64,000 nucleotides of DNA from Marisa cornuarietis (lineage: Eukaryota; Mollusca; Gastropoda; Architaenioglossa; Ampullariidae), in the NCBI GenBank assembly GCA_004794655.1, contig SMMW01000068.1:659501-723500 (forward strand), written 5' to 3'. How positions within the stretch are numbered: the first letter of the stretch is position 1; the number at the start of each line of letters is the position of its first letter. Below are positions 1 through 10,885 of this stretch, piece after piece. A program made the translations under genes and the position numbers. The notes beneath the pieces were generated by a model, which saw only the letters and a program-made list of their open reading frames with translations, searched no databases and was not told the DNA's origin.

Positions 1-850
1 CTCCACAGCAGAACAATATTACAGTGAGTCTTTAGCAGCCACATGTATAAATATAAGCCGTGACCACAGTCAGTCAACCTGCTCATACAGTTAAACATAT
101 TCCAAATACACTTGAATTAGAGATGCTCAAACAATCAATGTTAAAGTAATGCAATATCCATAGACACGGTGTACTAGGCACACATTAATTAACTAGACAG
201 GTAAATAGTCAAAGATATTAGTCACAAAGCTCCTCCCTAACACAGCTTGTCAAATGAGGAAACATAACCAGCAGTTCTCCTTCCTCCTTCTTGCCGAGAC
301 TAAATATAGCAAATCTGAGAGGAACCCAAACTGATCCCCTTCCCCTTATCCTTCTACCAAGAGGGAAAATTCTCACTGTACCACTTAGTTCTGGTGGTTA
401 GTCCCATAACAGCTCACGTGTCTGCCCCGCGTCAATGGTCCTCATGGTTACCGGTTGAAGTGCAAACCGCACTGACAGGTCGCTGCGACGGTCCCTCCCC
501 TCAGTTCGGAGGTAGGTGGCCGTTCTCCTCCGGTGCTGCTCGTGTTGGCGGTGAAGATCTTTAACCTTACCCGTCTTGCTGGTCCCTCACGCCTGCTCCA
601 GCTGTCCTGCGCCTCAACTTCCGACACAGCCTCCCTTGAGCTCGGCGTTTGTCACAGAGCTCTCCCGGTGGCGGTGTCCCAGAACCAGCAAACCTACAGC
701 AGCAACAACAGCAAACAGCCACGGTAGCCGCTACAGCCCTATGACTCTTTGTTGTTGTTGTTGTTGATTTCTGCACCCTTTGTGTTTTCTCTAAGTTTGA
801 TGTGTTGTTGTATCGTGGGTTGTGGTGTGGGGCGGCCTGTTCTGTGTCTG
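1..850. other. Unassigned left edge
   Basis: No gene is recognised. Positions 420-740 are richer in G+C than the flanks and carry CAG/CAA-like and (GTT)n runs, so reading frames stay open on both strands without coding signal. The part nearest 850 may be the 3' end of the LINE fragment that follows on the minus strand. Confidence 0.4.
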
Positions 851-2320
851 TGGGGCTGAACATGAATCTGTCGGACTGGGTGGTGTGGTGGGAGACACTG
901 TGTCTTGTAATAATAATTAACTGTCCTTTGTTTGACGATTAGTTCTATAGGTTTATTACCTGTTTCCGCCAGTACTGTTTAATGTGTACCAAGGTACTCC
1001 CAGTCCTCATTTTAGTGCTCTGGCCTGTTCTGACTGAAGTAAAGCTGTCTGGTTTGATCTCAGGTGGAGTCGCAGTGGAGCTGCGATAATAGTGTAAGAC
1101 ATAACATGGGCCTGTTAGAGGAAAAGATTTAGGATTTGTGCCCCAGTCATTTCTAGTAGCTACTCTCATTAGGTTTATTCCTCTTTTTGCAGCTTTAGTT
1201 ATTTTGTCTACGTACTGGGTCAAGTTTGTTTTTCTGAGAAGTTACCCCATACAAATTTTATCTGTGAGCTGTAGTTATGGGTTGTTTCGTTTAGTGTTAA
1301 TTTGGGTAATATGTTTTATGGTTTGGTTTTTGGAATGTTATTGCTTGGGTTTTGGTTGCAGAAAGTTTAAAGCCGTTATATTTGAACCGTTTCTCTGTTT
1401 CATTTAAATCCTCCTGTATCTTGTCTATTCCTATGATTTTGGGCCTGTTGGGATTATTTTTTTTTTGCGTGTTTCTACCTTTCCTAGAAGGGATGTGCCG
1501 TCTGAAAATTGTTTAAAATGTTTTACACTTTTGGGGAGGTCTGAATCATTATGTTGAGCAGTAGGGGGCTAAGGACACCAGTGCAAAACTCCATTATCTA
1601 GTGGGGATAATCATTGGGGAAGCGGATGGCCGAGTGGTTAGAGCGCTGGCTTCCGAACCTAGAGCGCGCTTGTTCAGTTCCCAATGAGCGCAGCAAACTT
1701 CCCCCAGTCGACCCAGCTGACGGGAATGGGTACCTGACTCCATAGAGGGTTGGGGAAGGTAAGACAGCGAGGGAGAGGAGATTGGCACCACCCTCATGTA
1801 AAAGCTGGCCCCGAGAAAAGTGGGGTCTCTAACACCTCACTCCCCTACGACCTGGAAAGGTTATGGGAAAACCTTTACTTACCTTACTTACCATTATCTA
1901 GTTATACCTCGCTGGATGGTTCATCTTCAATTCTTACTGATATTTTCCTGTTTTATAGGAAGGATTTAATTAGTAGGACTATTTTATTTGGGCTGCCTAT
2001 GCGAAGGAGTTTCTGGAGCAGGCCTTCGTGCCACAGTATATCGTTGGCTTTTTCTATGTCCAGGAAAACTCCACACAGGCGCACTCTTTTTTCCGTGTGG
2101 GTCTTGATTATTTCCTCCTGTAATGCTGTTATGTGGTCAATGGTGCCACGTTTCTTCCTAAAACCACTTTGTTCTGGGGGCAGGATGTTGTTGGCCTCAC
2201 TGAAGTGTTTTAGTCTGTTTTTAATAATTAATCAAATGTCTTGCCTAGTTGTGAAGTCAGTGCTATTGGTCTGTAGCTACATGTGACTGTTTTAGCTTTA
2301 TCAGCCCTATGACAAAGGGT
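850..2320 (-). mobile_element. Degenerate Jockey/CR1-type LINE fragment (reverse transcriptase), interrupted by a SINE
   Basis: Read on the minus strand, 2290 to 1903 gives a reverse-transcriptase N-terminal half: a YRPIALTS block, EQSGFRKKRGTIDHITALQ, and motif A in the decayed form FLDIEKANDILWHEGLLQKL. After the SINE insertion, 1590 downwards resembles motif B (GVLSPLLLNIM) and then, at about 1200-950, the post-RT region. These blocks belong to the Jockey/CR1/I-like group of non-LTR retrotransposons. Several stops and shifts break the frame, and the expected FADD motif is not intact, so this is a dead relic. The 5' and 3' limits are approximate. Confidence 0.7.
1603..1890 (+). mobile_element. 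SINE-1, tRNA-derived SINE inserted in the LINE fragment
   Basis: A tRNA-like head (box A tggccgagtggttagagc near 1627, box B gttcagttccc near 1673) is followed by a family body (cagcaaacttcccccagtcg, then ctggccccgag) and a TTACTTACC-type tail. A perfect 12-bp direct repeat, ccattatctagt, flanks it at 1591-1602 and 1891-1902. The two sides of the interrupted reverse-transcriptase relic resume beyond the duplicates, which shows nesting. The minus-strand copy at 51123-51395 matches along its length. RNA polymerase III transcription and mobilisation by a partner LINE are known for such elements; the partner here is unknown. Confidence 0.85.
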
Positions 2321-3408
2321 GAGCACAGCCAGCACCGCACGTGAGGCCCAAATAGTTCGAAGACCCACGATTTCCGTTCATTTGATGTGGTAGAGGGGTA
2401 AGAACACAGGGGCAGTTCTACCCCCGTCCCCTCTCTACTAGCACTGGTCATGATAATTACATTTCTTGCTACACTCATTGTTATATGACGCATAACTTTT
2501 AAAAAGGTGAAACCTTTGTATTGTTTGCCAAAATACCGATGACTGTTTAAACTTATTTATTACTTGCTCTAACAGGGATTTTACATCAATTAAAGCTTGT
2601 TTTTATTTCTGCTCCAGATCATTTTTTGTTTTCATATAGAAATAAAATATTTTCTTATAACACGATGCAGATAATACACAAAGCTATAAGCCATATGGAC
2701 AGACACATTATTACGATCATAAGTTCCATAATTATATTGGCAAATATAAACTGACAATGGGAAACTATTGCAAGTGCTTCGAATTTAATTTCTAATGACT
2801 CGTCTGCCGTATGTAACAACAAACTTTGCAAAACTGTCCTGGTTCCCAAATCAAACCGTGTTTTCTGTGACCGTAAAGGTGACAGCACGACACCATGTGT
2901 CAATGAACGGGACTATTTCCTGACTGGCGAGAAACTGTCGGGTAATGGGAGCCTCATATTCTAAAGGTCGTTTGTTAGTGATGAGAAAGACAGAGGTGTA
3001 CAGGTGTGTGGGTATGTGTATGTGCTAAACTACATTAGATAGTTTTTAGTGTGGATGAATGTGTATGCGTGTGTGCATGCGAGCATGTGTGTGATTTAAA
3101 AAAAAACCAAAGTGCATTAGATAGCAGTGTGTAGGGGGGTGGGGTGTGTGTGTAAACTGCATTATATAGCTTAGTGTGGCTGTATGTTCGTGTGATAACA
3201 CACTGCTTTAATTGTAAGGCCACGACTGATAAAGACAGAGATACCCAGTGTCTGGCCACAAATGGACCTCAAGTGGCAGTGAGGCACGTGACCTGACCAC
3301 CGCGTGTGGAGAACATTCACCGCACACAGCGCACTAAGTGATCTGTAAAGCGACTCCTACTCTGATTGTTATCTGACGACTACAGGACTTGTCAGGCGGA
3401 GCACGAAA
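2321..3408. other. Intergenic, no gene recognised
   Basis: AT-rich sequence without convincing exons. Between about 3000 and 3200 there are three diverged copies of a block around 'cattagatag/cattatatag' mixed with GT-rich runs, which looks like an old decayed tandem repeat. Confidence 0.4.
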
Positions 3409-3435
3409 GCACACACACACACACACATGCACGAA

Positions 3436-3511
<76 letters not shown>
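3409..3511. repeat. (CA)n microsatellite
   Basis: A short (AC)n run is followed by 'atgcacgaaagc' and then an uninterrupted (AC)n of about 74 bp. Poly-His/Thr and poly-Val/Cys reading frames across it are by-products of the repeat. Confidence 0.98.
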
Positions 3512-3513
<2 letters not shown>

Positions 3514-5121
3514 GGTGTCCGCGTATTCACATAGAGGAAGAAGAAAAGTAAATCGTGGCCCATCATTAAATGTATAAACTGCATTCTCAGTACCACGATG
3601 TACTTGGAGACCATGAAAGCTTTAGCTGAAGTCCTGAAGTAAAACAGATGCTTGGAAAGTCTTTAGCATAAATTTCGTCAAACATTGAAGCGCAATGTCC
3701 GATTTCATTTCTATACCCTTTTATTCATGTTAGTAAGAAAACAAATAAAACATTAACATGAATGCCACGGAAAATACACAGCTCGCAGAGAGTAAAACCC
3801 ATGAACACCGCACGTTCATGTAACACACGATGAACCTCGAGTATCGGATGTGAACTTCGTATGTTCGCAATCAAAGCATGTAAAGCAGTGAGTTGGCTTG
3901 TCTTTATTCTACACTTTCTCACACTCTCAAACTTGTCAAGTGTTTAGAGGGCTCTGCCCTTCACTGTGTGCACTAACCTCATGTATGTCCCGCTTTCAGC
4001 ACTGGGTGTGTTCAGGTGGCCTGTCTACAGTGTCAAAGGAGTCTACAGGTAGATCACACCTGAGGGCGCGGGAACTAAAAGGTTCTTCTATGACTGCTTA
4101 GAATGAGCAGCGCAGTTTCACTGCCGAGTGTTTGTTGCTATAATATGCTACACTAAGCCGCTTGTAATGGAAGGGAAATTCTTTTGTTGACATGTATATT
4201 TATTCAGGTTGTTGTTGTATCAATGACACGCAGAAAAGCAAATCACAGGAAATAGGACAGACACAAATTGTCAGAGCAGTGGCTGATTATAAATCGGCTT
4301 ACGAACGCTTATCAAAAAGGCATGATTAAAATATACCACTCAATATAAATAAAGATATATTTCGTTCGGCTGATATGTCTTCGTTGTGCGCCAAGGTTTT
4401 AGAATAACAGTATTGATATCTACCCTATATACTAAGTTGTGTAGGGGTCAATATAGTCAATGAAGCTTCTTTTATGTTAGGCTGTGACAGTGTGAAAGAC
4501 TATAGACTAAAATGCATGCAACTGGCCAATACCAGTCTGGTTAATAATATTTCATAGTCAATGAAACTGTTAAACAGCTGACGTGGTCGACTTGGTGTGA
4601 CAGCGAAAACAGCCAGTGGTGTGAACTGAAATCAGTTTGGCATTTGAATCTCACAGATGTGCATGACTTGCATTAATCCGACAGTCTTGTAGTAAGTCTT
4701 GCAGCTAGCTTAGTACAGCTTCTGGAACAAAGGAAATGTGTGCTGTATCTCGACTCATGTTTTATTATTTTCTTCGCAGACCTCTTTGTAGGAAAATGCT
4801 TCACCGAACGGTGTATCTGTGACTTATGTTTAGTATTTTTATTATGGATTCAAACACAGATAACATTTCTCAGATTCGCTTATGGCGGCAACTCTCACTT
4901 ACTCACATAATTTTGAAGCGTATACGGTAGGGCGTTTGTTACACCTGTCGTAAAACTCACTCACCAGAGGGAAATGTGTGCAACAGGAGAATAAGGTTCA
5001 GGTTATTGCGGTCTGTGCTGGCAACGCCCTTACTATGTTCTGAGGAAAATGTGTTTGGTATTCAGTTGAAATCTCTGGTGTATGTCTCAAGTAGACTGAG
5101 CAGTCTCTTCTCCACTATACC
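3512..5121. other. Intergenic upstream of the small secreted-protein gene
   Basis: AT-rich, with no recognised coding exon. The last ~100 bases should hold the promoter and 5' UTR of the gene that starts at 5122; no clear TATA box was seen there. Confidence 0.35.
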
Positions 5122-5179
5122 ATGAAGGAACTCTGTCTCCCGCTGGTGCTAGCAACACTCATCCTGCTGGTTGCAAAAG
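5122..5179 (+). CDS. Exon 1: signal peptide, GC donor
   Basis: The ATG sits in taccATGaag and opens 19 codons, mostly Leu/Val/Ala, ending in phase 1. No GT donor fits: the boundary reads AAAAG|gcaagt, the strong consensus of the minority GC-AG intron class. Confidence 0.6.
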
Positions 5180-6681
5180 GCAAGTTGCAATGTGTGTATG
5201 GTAATTAGAAGCTAAAGAATAGTTAGATGTGTGGCGACAGGCATCATAAAGACGCTGAAGAAAAAAACAACAACAACACAATCTTATCTTCAAAATTTAC
5301 TAAATGTACTTCTGGCTCACGTGTTAAAATGTGCATCATTTAATTAAAATAACTGCATCAAAACTACAATCATTTTTTGTTGTTTTTTTTATTTTGTCTA
5401 AAATATAAAAAGTTTATTTACTTCGCTTCTGTGGTTGGCAAAGTTGATGTTTAAAGCTTATTATCAAATTTAACAGATGAAATATTGTTTATATCTTTAT
5501 ATCTTTTATTTACAGATGCGGCCTTTCAAGGTAAGCAGAGTTAAATATTCTACGGATATGGTAAACCTGTATATTATCAACAAAATCCAGTCTGTCTGAT
5601 TTGATCTTTGAAGTGTCAGTATGTAGGGAGTATCATGTATTCTGTTCTCTTACTCATGTCTATCTTCACATCAATGGTCAGTCACTTTTATAGTCTACAT
5701 GGAATACATTAGTGTTAGGATAGACATGAATGGGGTAGACATTGTTAGAAAGAAACATTTCCACTTGAAGAGAAAGAAACTGTATATTAAGCTTGTGTGA
5801 GACATAAGGGGTTTTCCAGTTATTTGTATCTTGTTTCTCTTGTTTCATCTGAAGATATAAATGACATCAAGGAGGAAAGTGAGGAGTTCAGCCGGCATTG
5901 CGAGAACACTGTAAGCTCATTTGAGTGCGAGTCTCACTCGGGTTACACTCTTGAGGTGGACATGAACAGCCTCAAAGATCGTAAGAACTTCACCTTTACT
6001 TTCTTGTTGTTCGGTTTACTTGATAAACATGTCAACTTACAGTATTTACGGGCGTTTAAGAAGTTTATTCTTCCAACGACATCACTTACCAAATGCATTT
6101 CTATGTCAATGTTAAAGATACTCGTGGGATAGTTCATGTCTTACCTCGATGTCCTTCCTTGTCTTTTTCTCTTGTGATTTTCTTATGCTGTACTTAATAT
6201 AGTTGATTACTGTTTGCCTTTGTAACTGTTAGTAAGAATTCAATTCTACAAAATGGATAGTATATTAGAGTTGATTTCCAAAGTCATTTTTCAAGATACT
6301 TTATCGAGGTCTGCCAATGACCGTAAATAATAAAACATACGACAAGGATTATCCAAGCAGTCATACTGCATAATAGTAATATGATTGCAAAGTTAGAACA
6401 AAGCACTATCACCCTGAAAAAACTTTTGTAAAATCTCTAAAATCAGTTATCATTGGGAGTAAAACATTGTCGCAATTTGGAATAAGCTCTTTAGGAATAA
6501 GTTCTTCAGGAAGAACAACAAAACTATGTTTTAACATGAACCCTATCTGATTCACATCCCTTACGTATGTCATGTGAAAATATATTGAAGTTAGGATTAT
6601 TATTGTGGAATATAAATATGTAATACTGTTTAATACGGATTATATTCTGGTTCCACAGGTAGCACAACCAGTCTGCGTTGA
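5122..6681 (+). CDS. Small secreted protein with degenerate EGF-like domain (4 exons)
   Basis: Proposed exons 5122-5179, 5516-5530, 5855-5980 and 6659-6681 join, all in phase 1, to 222 nt: 73 codons plus TGA. The product starts with a signal peptide (MKELCLPLVLATLILLVAKG), then DAAFQ from a microexon. Next comes a segment beginning DINDI with HCENTVSSFECESHSGYTL. That matches a calcium-binding EGF module in its DIN start, its CxNxxxSFxC core and its GYxL, but cysteines 1, 2, 5 and 6 are missing. The first three exons have good splice sites; the last is weaker and adds only RSTTSLR before the stop. AATAAA lies at 6816. The likely product is an extracellular peptide of unknown function. An alternative last exon cannot be excluded. 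Confidence 0.6.
5516..5530 (+). CDS. Exon 2: 15-nt microexon
   Basis: ATGCGGCCTTTCAAG sits between a good acceptor (ttttatttacag) and a good donor (gtaagcag). It is phase 1 on both sides and adds DAAFQ. Microexons this short are easily missed by gene finders. Confidence 0.55.
5855..5980 (+). CDS. Exon 3: degenerate EGF-like module
   Basis: Acceptor tttcatctgaag and donor gtaagaac bound a 126-nt exon in phase 1-1, the usual layout of EGF exons. It encodes D-INDIKEESEEFSRHCENT and continues SSFECESHSGYTL. Only the cysteines equivalent to C3 and C4 of an EGF domain remain; in EGF these pair with C1 and C2, so the normal disulfides cannot form. Confidence 0.65.
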
Positions 6682-6719
6682 TTCATTTGCTGGACAGTCA
6701 CCGCCTCAACCACGAGACC

Positions 6720-6805
6720 ATCGAATAATAATGATAAAGGTTATTATTATAGCCCCATACCAAAGCCCTGTGAGCAAGCTAATGGCGCTTTACAAATGAT
6801 ATTAA
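6720..6805 (+). repeat. Dispersed-repeat remnant with AT hairpin
   Basis: aataataatgataaaggttattattat forms an inverted repeat, followed by a segment ending in ggcgctttacaaat. That kind of 'gcgctttacaa' tail is common in dispersed animal repeats. It falls in the predicted 3' UTR of the small secreted-protein gene. Confidence 0.35.
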
Positions 6806-6815
6806 TTTTAACACG

Positions 6816-6821
6816 AATAAA
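6816..6821 (+). terminator. AATAAA polyadenylation signal
   Basis: The first AATAAA after the proposed stop at 6679-6681, about 135 bases downstream; it supports a short 3' UTR ending near 6840. Confidence 0.4.
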
Positions 6822-6849
6822 AATAATCATAATAGGGACAAAGTGAAGA

Positions 6850-7985
6850 AACCAACCAGATGACACAAGCTGTAGACAGTTTTGCTGCCTCGTCTCATCA
6901 AGAAGTTTAGCCACATTGCACCACTTTATCTCGCTGTCGACGTGAGTAACAGGAAACTGGACTGAGATGAAAATGGACTCGTGGACGAAAGAAGTTAGTC
7001 GAGGGATCGGTTAAATCCGTAGAAATAAAGCAAGATGTCCGCAAGGAGAATACTCGATTGATATTTCTGTCCTTCCAGTGACTGTTAATTGTGTGGTTTA
7101 AAAAGAAACTACATCGTGCACAGACTATTCCTTGTTAGCAAACTGACGGGCAACTCAAGACCAAGAGTCCGGACAAGAACAATAATTAGCACTAGTCAGA
7201 TAGCTGAAGCTTCACATACAGCTAAATACTTTTTTATGAACTTTAATATTAGCTTACTGCTTTGCTCAGTGGAGCGATGTGTTCTGTGCCTAGTCCCATC
7301 TTTGTCGGCAAATGAAACGTATTAACGAAAGTTTCATCATCATGGCGATCAGAAACCGTGGTGCGACTTTTACTGCAAAATCAACAATGACCAATGTTTT
7401 TTAGAGTTTAGGGGTAAAATCAGTGACAAGAGAGAAAACTAACTACATCGATAGCAGTTAAGTAACATATGTTGTACTATGTACACATAATTGTAATCAG
7501 TTTGTTTTGTATGGTTAGAACAAATGTTGTTTGTGTACATAAACACAACAGAATAGCAAAGGGTTTCTTAACTATACGTTTGAAATTATTTGCTCAGCTT
7601 AACTTTAAATGAAACTGGAGCAACGGATATTAAAATGTATTCCTTGCATCAACTTATGTGTGTCGAAAGTTCTTTACCTTTTTGTATGCTGATGTATTAA
7701 GTCAGGCACGATAAGTGCCTTCGGTTCAGTGAGCTGCAGACCTTAACGCCCTGCCCCTTCATCTCCCCCCCAAAAAAAAATCTACATTGATCTTTTTTCA
7801 TATTCACAATATATTTACACGTACTGAACATGGCCGCCCAAGTTTATGGCCAATGCTTCAATGTTAGATATCCTTGTTGTCAATTTAGCAGCCCAGACAA
7901 ATCGTTTGTAAAGAAACTGGCCCCCTATCGTCAATCTGGTCTGATCCCGGGTAGTTTCGTGTTTCACTGCTTGACTAGTGGGGCG
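6850..7985. other. Intergenic, no gene recognised
   Basis: No exon with supported splice sites and no long repeat was found. An A-run occurs at 7771-7779. Confidence 0.35.
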
Positions 7986-8135
7986 ATTGGTGTTTAATGT
8001 TACATCACAACAAAGCAGTCAGCCATGCAAACAGGTCTCTCGTGCAAACAGAACAGCCTGACAAGAGACTTGAAGTCAGGACAGCCGACCCTTGTAGTGT
8101 TGGTGACAAGCGCACTGCCCTCTGAGGGCAAAGTT
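7986..8135 (-). mobile_element. SINE-2, old copy
   Basis: On the minus strand this matches the well-preserved SINE-2 at 48698-48881 in order. Shared blocks include the 'ggtgacaggcgc'-like tRNA head, 'ggacagcc', 'aacagcctg/aacagcgtg', 'catgcaaacag/ctgtaaacag' and the final 'ttggtgttt'. Many substitutions and no obvious TSD indicate an old insertion. Confidence 0.6.
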
Positions 8136-8139
8136 TTCT

Positions 8140-10237
8140 GAGTCACAATAACAGTCATCCGGACCAGAAACACCATATTCCCCATAATGACTGTTCGGGT
8201 TAAATAATCAGTGCAAACTGCACCGATAACAGCATTGCTCCTCTCCACCTACACCCACACTGACCTCAGTGCTATCTGGGTGTGGCGGGTAAATCTTACC
8301 GAGGTTGAAAACATGTTCGGGTAGACGTGTGGCCTTTGGGAATCGCGATGATGAATGACAGACATTTATGTTTGTGTCTTTTTACGAGACCAGGGCGAGG
8401 TTTCCCCCCTTCTAGCTCTTCGTGACTGAACTAGAGCGAGCTGTCACGCTCACACTGTAATTACAGTTGGAAGAAAGTAACAATGAAGGTTTCATTTCGG
8501 TAGTGGTGCTTTCAGAACCGTAGAGACAGGCTTAATAATCGTTTATTCTTATGCAGCACTCGTACCATAGTCGAAGGTATTTCGCCGACAACCCAAACAA
8601 CAGGCAGGTATGATGTCTGAATATTATTACAGCGGGTCTGTGAAGGTGAAAGTTTTATAAATGTCGCATGTGAAGCCCTACAACACCTAGTTGCTTTGAA
8701 TGAAGGATAATAAACTTCAGTTAATACTTGTATGTCGTGTCATCTTTCATGTACGATTGAGTTGGAGTACTTTGGAAATTGAATAAAGTACACATGCGCG
8801 CTCAAAAAAACATTAATTTAGACACATCGCTCTACACGTGCGCGCGCACTCACACACACTCACACCCATCCACTCACCCACGGATGCTTAAACGCTTAAT
8901 TAATTAAATAAATACAAACACACAGCGACCAATAATAACAGACAGATAAATTGACGCAGATAGAATTACTCACCCATGAGTAAATACAAACAGAAAGAGT
9001 CAACACTCTTTGGCCGAATTAATGAAATTTTCAGCTGAAGAAGGAGGTAGAAGGCAATCAAAGAATTTATTTTTCAAGCAGATTTAAATAAACAATGATA
9101 AGGTAAAATAGTTACATTTTACTGTCAAATCCTCCATTTAATATCTTCTATTGGTTCAACTAGTCATGAATAAATCTTTCTGAAACATGTTTACTGTTCA
9201 CGCTCGCTTGACAATATTTCAACACGTGAAGTGCCTCCTCCCTAAGGAGAAAGATCAACCATATATCCGGTTCATCGTGGCTTCACCCCCTCCCTCCTTC
9301 AGGGGAGGTAAACCCAAATGCTTAGCAATATTTAGCATGCGTGATTGTGTCCCCTGATGTATCCACCTTGTCGATGTCAGTCTGACATTAAATGAATATA
9401 TTCATTTTCAAACTAAATTAAAGCTTCTGAAATAATTTGAGATTTACAGCCACATAGCACAATGAATCAGCATTTTATATTGATTACTATAATTTGATTT
9501 TTCTTTTATTGTTTGTTTGAAGTACGTCTTTCAAGATATTGTTTCCACTGTGAACGTCGCTCACTGTCTGCATGGAGTTTGCTCCTGCCCTCCCTCCATC
9601 AATGTTGACCTTTTTCCTACTTCCGCTTTGTTGCATGTTTGATGCATGGTTGACTGTCGGTGTCTTTATAGTCTTTCGTGTGAAGCAGACAGGCTCACAA
9701 ACACACAGGGAAAAGCGTTTTACAAAGTTAATTATTATCAACTTAAAGATGAAATATTTAGATACCGAAAAATCAGTTATGTCCTACAACAGCATTTGTT
9801 TTATCTTAATAAAGAGTTATGATAATTATTATAAAAATAAACTTATATGTTTTTATTTGTTAATTTTATTACGTTTCTTGTAAATTTTCATATATTTAAA
9901 TTTCACCTGATAATATTATTACTTCTAACAATCATTTAATAATCATTTTGATTTTGGCTTCAGGAATTTACCACCACAATGTAATCAAACGTGGCATATA
10001 TGGTCAAAGAAAATGTTGTAATTACTTTATGAAGATGTAGAAAGCTATCATGTTCTTATTTCTGAAATTTTTACGCAACATTCAGAATTTACTGAGTCAA
10101 TCAGCTTAGTCTTCATCAAAGCAAGTTAGCTAGAGGTACATGTACATTCCGAATTACAGCCTTATTCGCAGCTACCAGTGTCAACATTAAAGTCGACCAT
10201 TTAAATGATTTTTTTTTCGACAGCTCTATTAGTTCTT
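8140..10237. other. Intergenic between the two convergent genes
   Basis: Low in G+C, increasingly AT-rich after 8900. No convincing exon. An open frame at 9572-9883 (+) begins with a hydrophobic stretch but has no splice or homology support. A C-rich/G-rich short hairpin lies near 9285-9310. Confidence 0.35.
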
Positions 10238-10243
10238 TTTATT
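10238..10243 (-). terminator. AATAAA polyadenylation signal of the CUB-EGF gene
   Basis: On the minus strand AATAAA follows directly after the decayed end of the 25-bp repeat array, about 455 bases past the stop codon. It is the natural 3' end for the CUB-EGF membrane-protein gene. Confidence 0.5.
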
Positions 10244-10246
10244 GGC

Positions 10247-10705
10247 AAATCATTAAACACTCAATGATGGTAAACCAATTACTCCTCAGTTCTGACGAAT
10301 CATTAACCATTATTTTCTGACAAATTACTGAACATCCACTTCTACAAATCATTGAGCACGCAGTCATGACAAATTTTGACTCCAGATTTAACAAATCACT
10401 ACTGACCACGTAGTTCTGACAGATCCCTCACCACGTAGCTCTAACAAATCACTGACCACGTAGTTCTGACAAATCACTGACCACGTAGCTCTGACAAATC
10501 ACTGACCACGTAGCTCTGACAAATCACTGACCACGTAGCTCTAACAAATCACTGACCACGTAGCTCTGACAAATCACTGACCACGTAGCTCTAACAAATC
10601 ACTGACCACGTAGCTCTGACAAATCACTGACCGCGTAGCTCTGACAAATCACTGACCACGTAGCTCTGACAGATCCCTAACCACGTAGTTCCGACAGATC
10701 ACTGG
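10247..10705. repeat. 25-bp minisatellite forming the 3' UTR
   Basis: From 10406 to 10705 there are twelve units of exactly 25 bp, with ccacg (once ccgcg) at 10406, 10431, 10456 and so on to 10681, without a single indel. Units contain 'ccacgtagctctgac' and 'aaatcactga' with few substitutions. From 10247 to 10405 more diverged units of about the same period continue. On the minus strand each good unit contains CAGTGA, and the CUB-EGF stop codon is the TGA of the outermost unit. Confidence 0.95.
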
Positions 10706-10885
10706 ACACTCAGTGCTGGTAGCTCAGTGAACCTCTTCATGTGACTGAAGGAAGCTGTGGACTTAGTCATCATGTCCGGTGCATTGCCGGACCAGTGTCG
10801 AGGCTGACGGAAGTAGTTGACCTGCTGCTGACTCGGGACAACGTCCACACTGCTCCCCCTGCGCCTGGGGGGTACCTTCTTCTTG
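10699..10885 (-). CDS. Terminal exon: basic cytoplasmic tail and stop
   Basis: The acceptor tatttatggcag is followed by C-AAG, which completes AG|C (Ser) from the transmembrane exon. It encodes [20 protein letters not shown] and on to ELPALSVQ, stop TGA at 10701..10699. Basic and Ser-rich, possible RRxSS phosphorylation site; no known signalling motif. The stop codon lies in the outermost unit of the 25-bp array. Confidence 0.85.

Noticed and set aside
1627..1690. tRNA gene call (also 48.70 kb and the minus strand at 51.35 kb)
   Set aside because: The tRNA-like boxes belong to SINE heads flanked by TSDs; the cloverleafs are imperfect and continue into SINE bodies.
1750..2286. 178-codon plus-strand frame
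   Set aside because: It runs antisense through the LINE relic and across the SINE boundary, so it is accidental.
3366..3614. Poly-His/Thr and poly-Val/Cys frames over CA/GT repeats (also at 12.2, 17.3, 36.5, 42.4, 44.1, 46.6, 47.8 and 62.2 kb)
   Set aside because: Dinucleotide repeats read as protein; no splice or start support.
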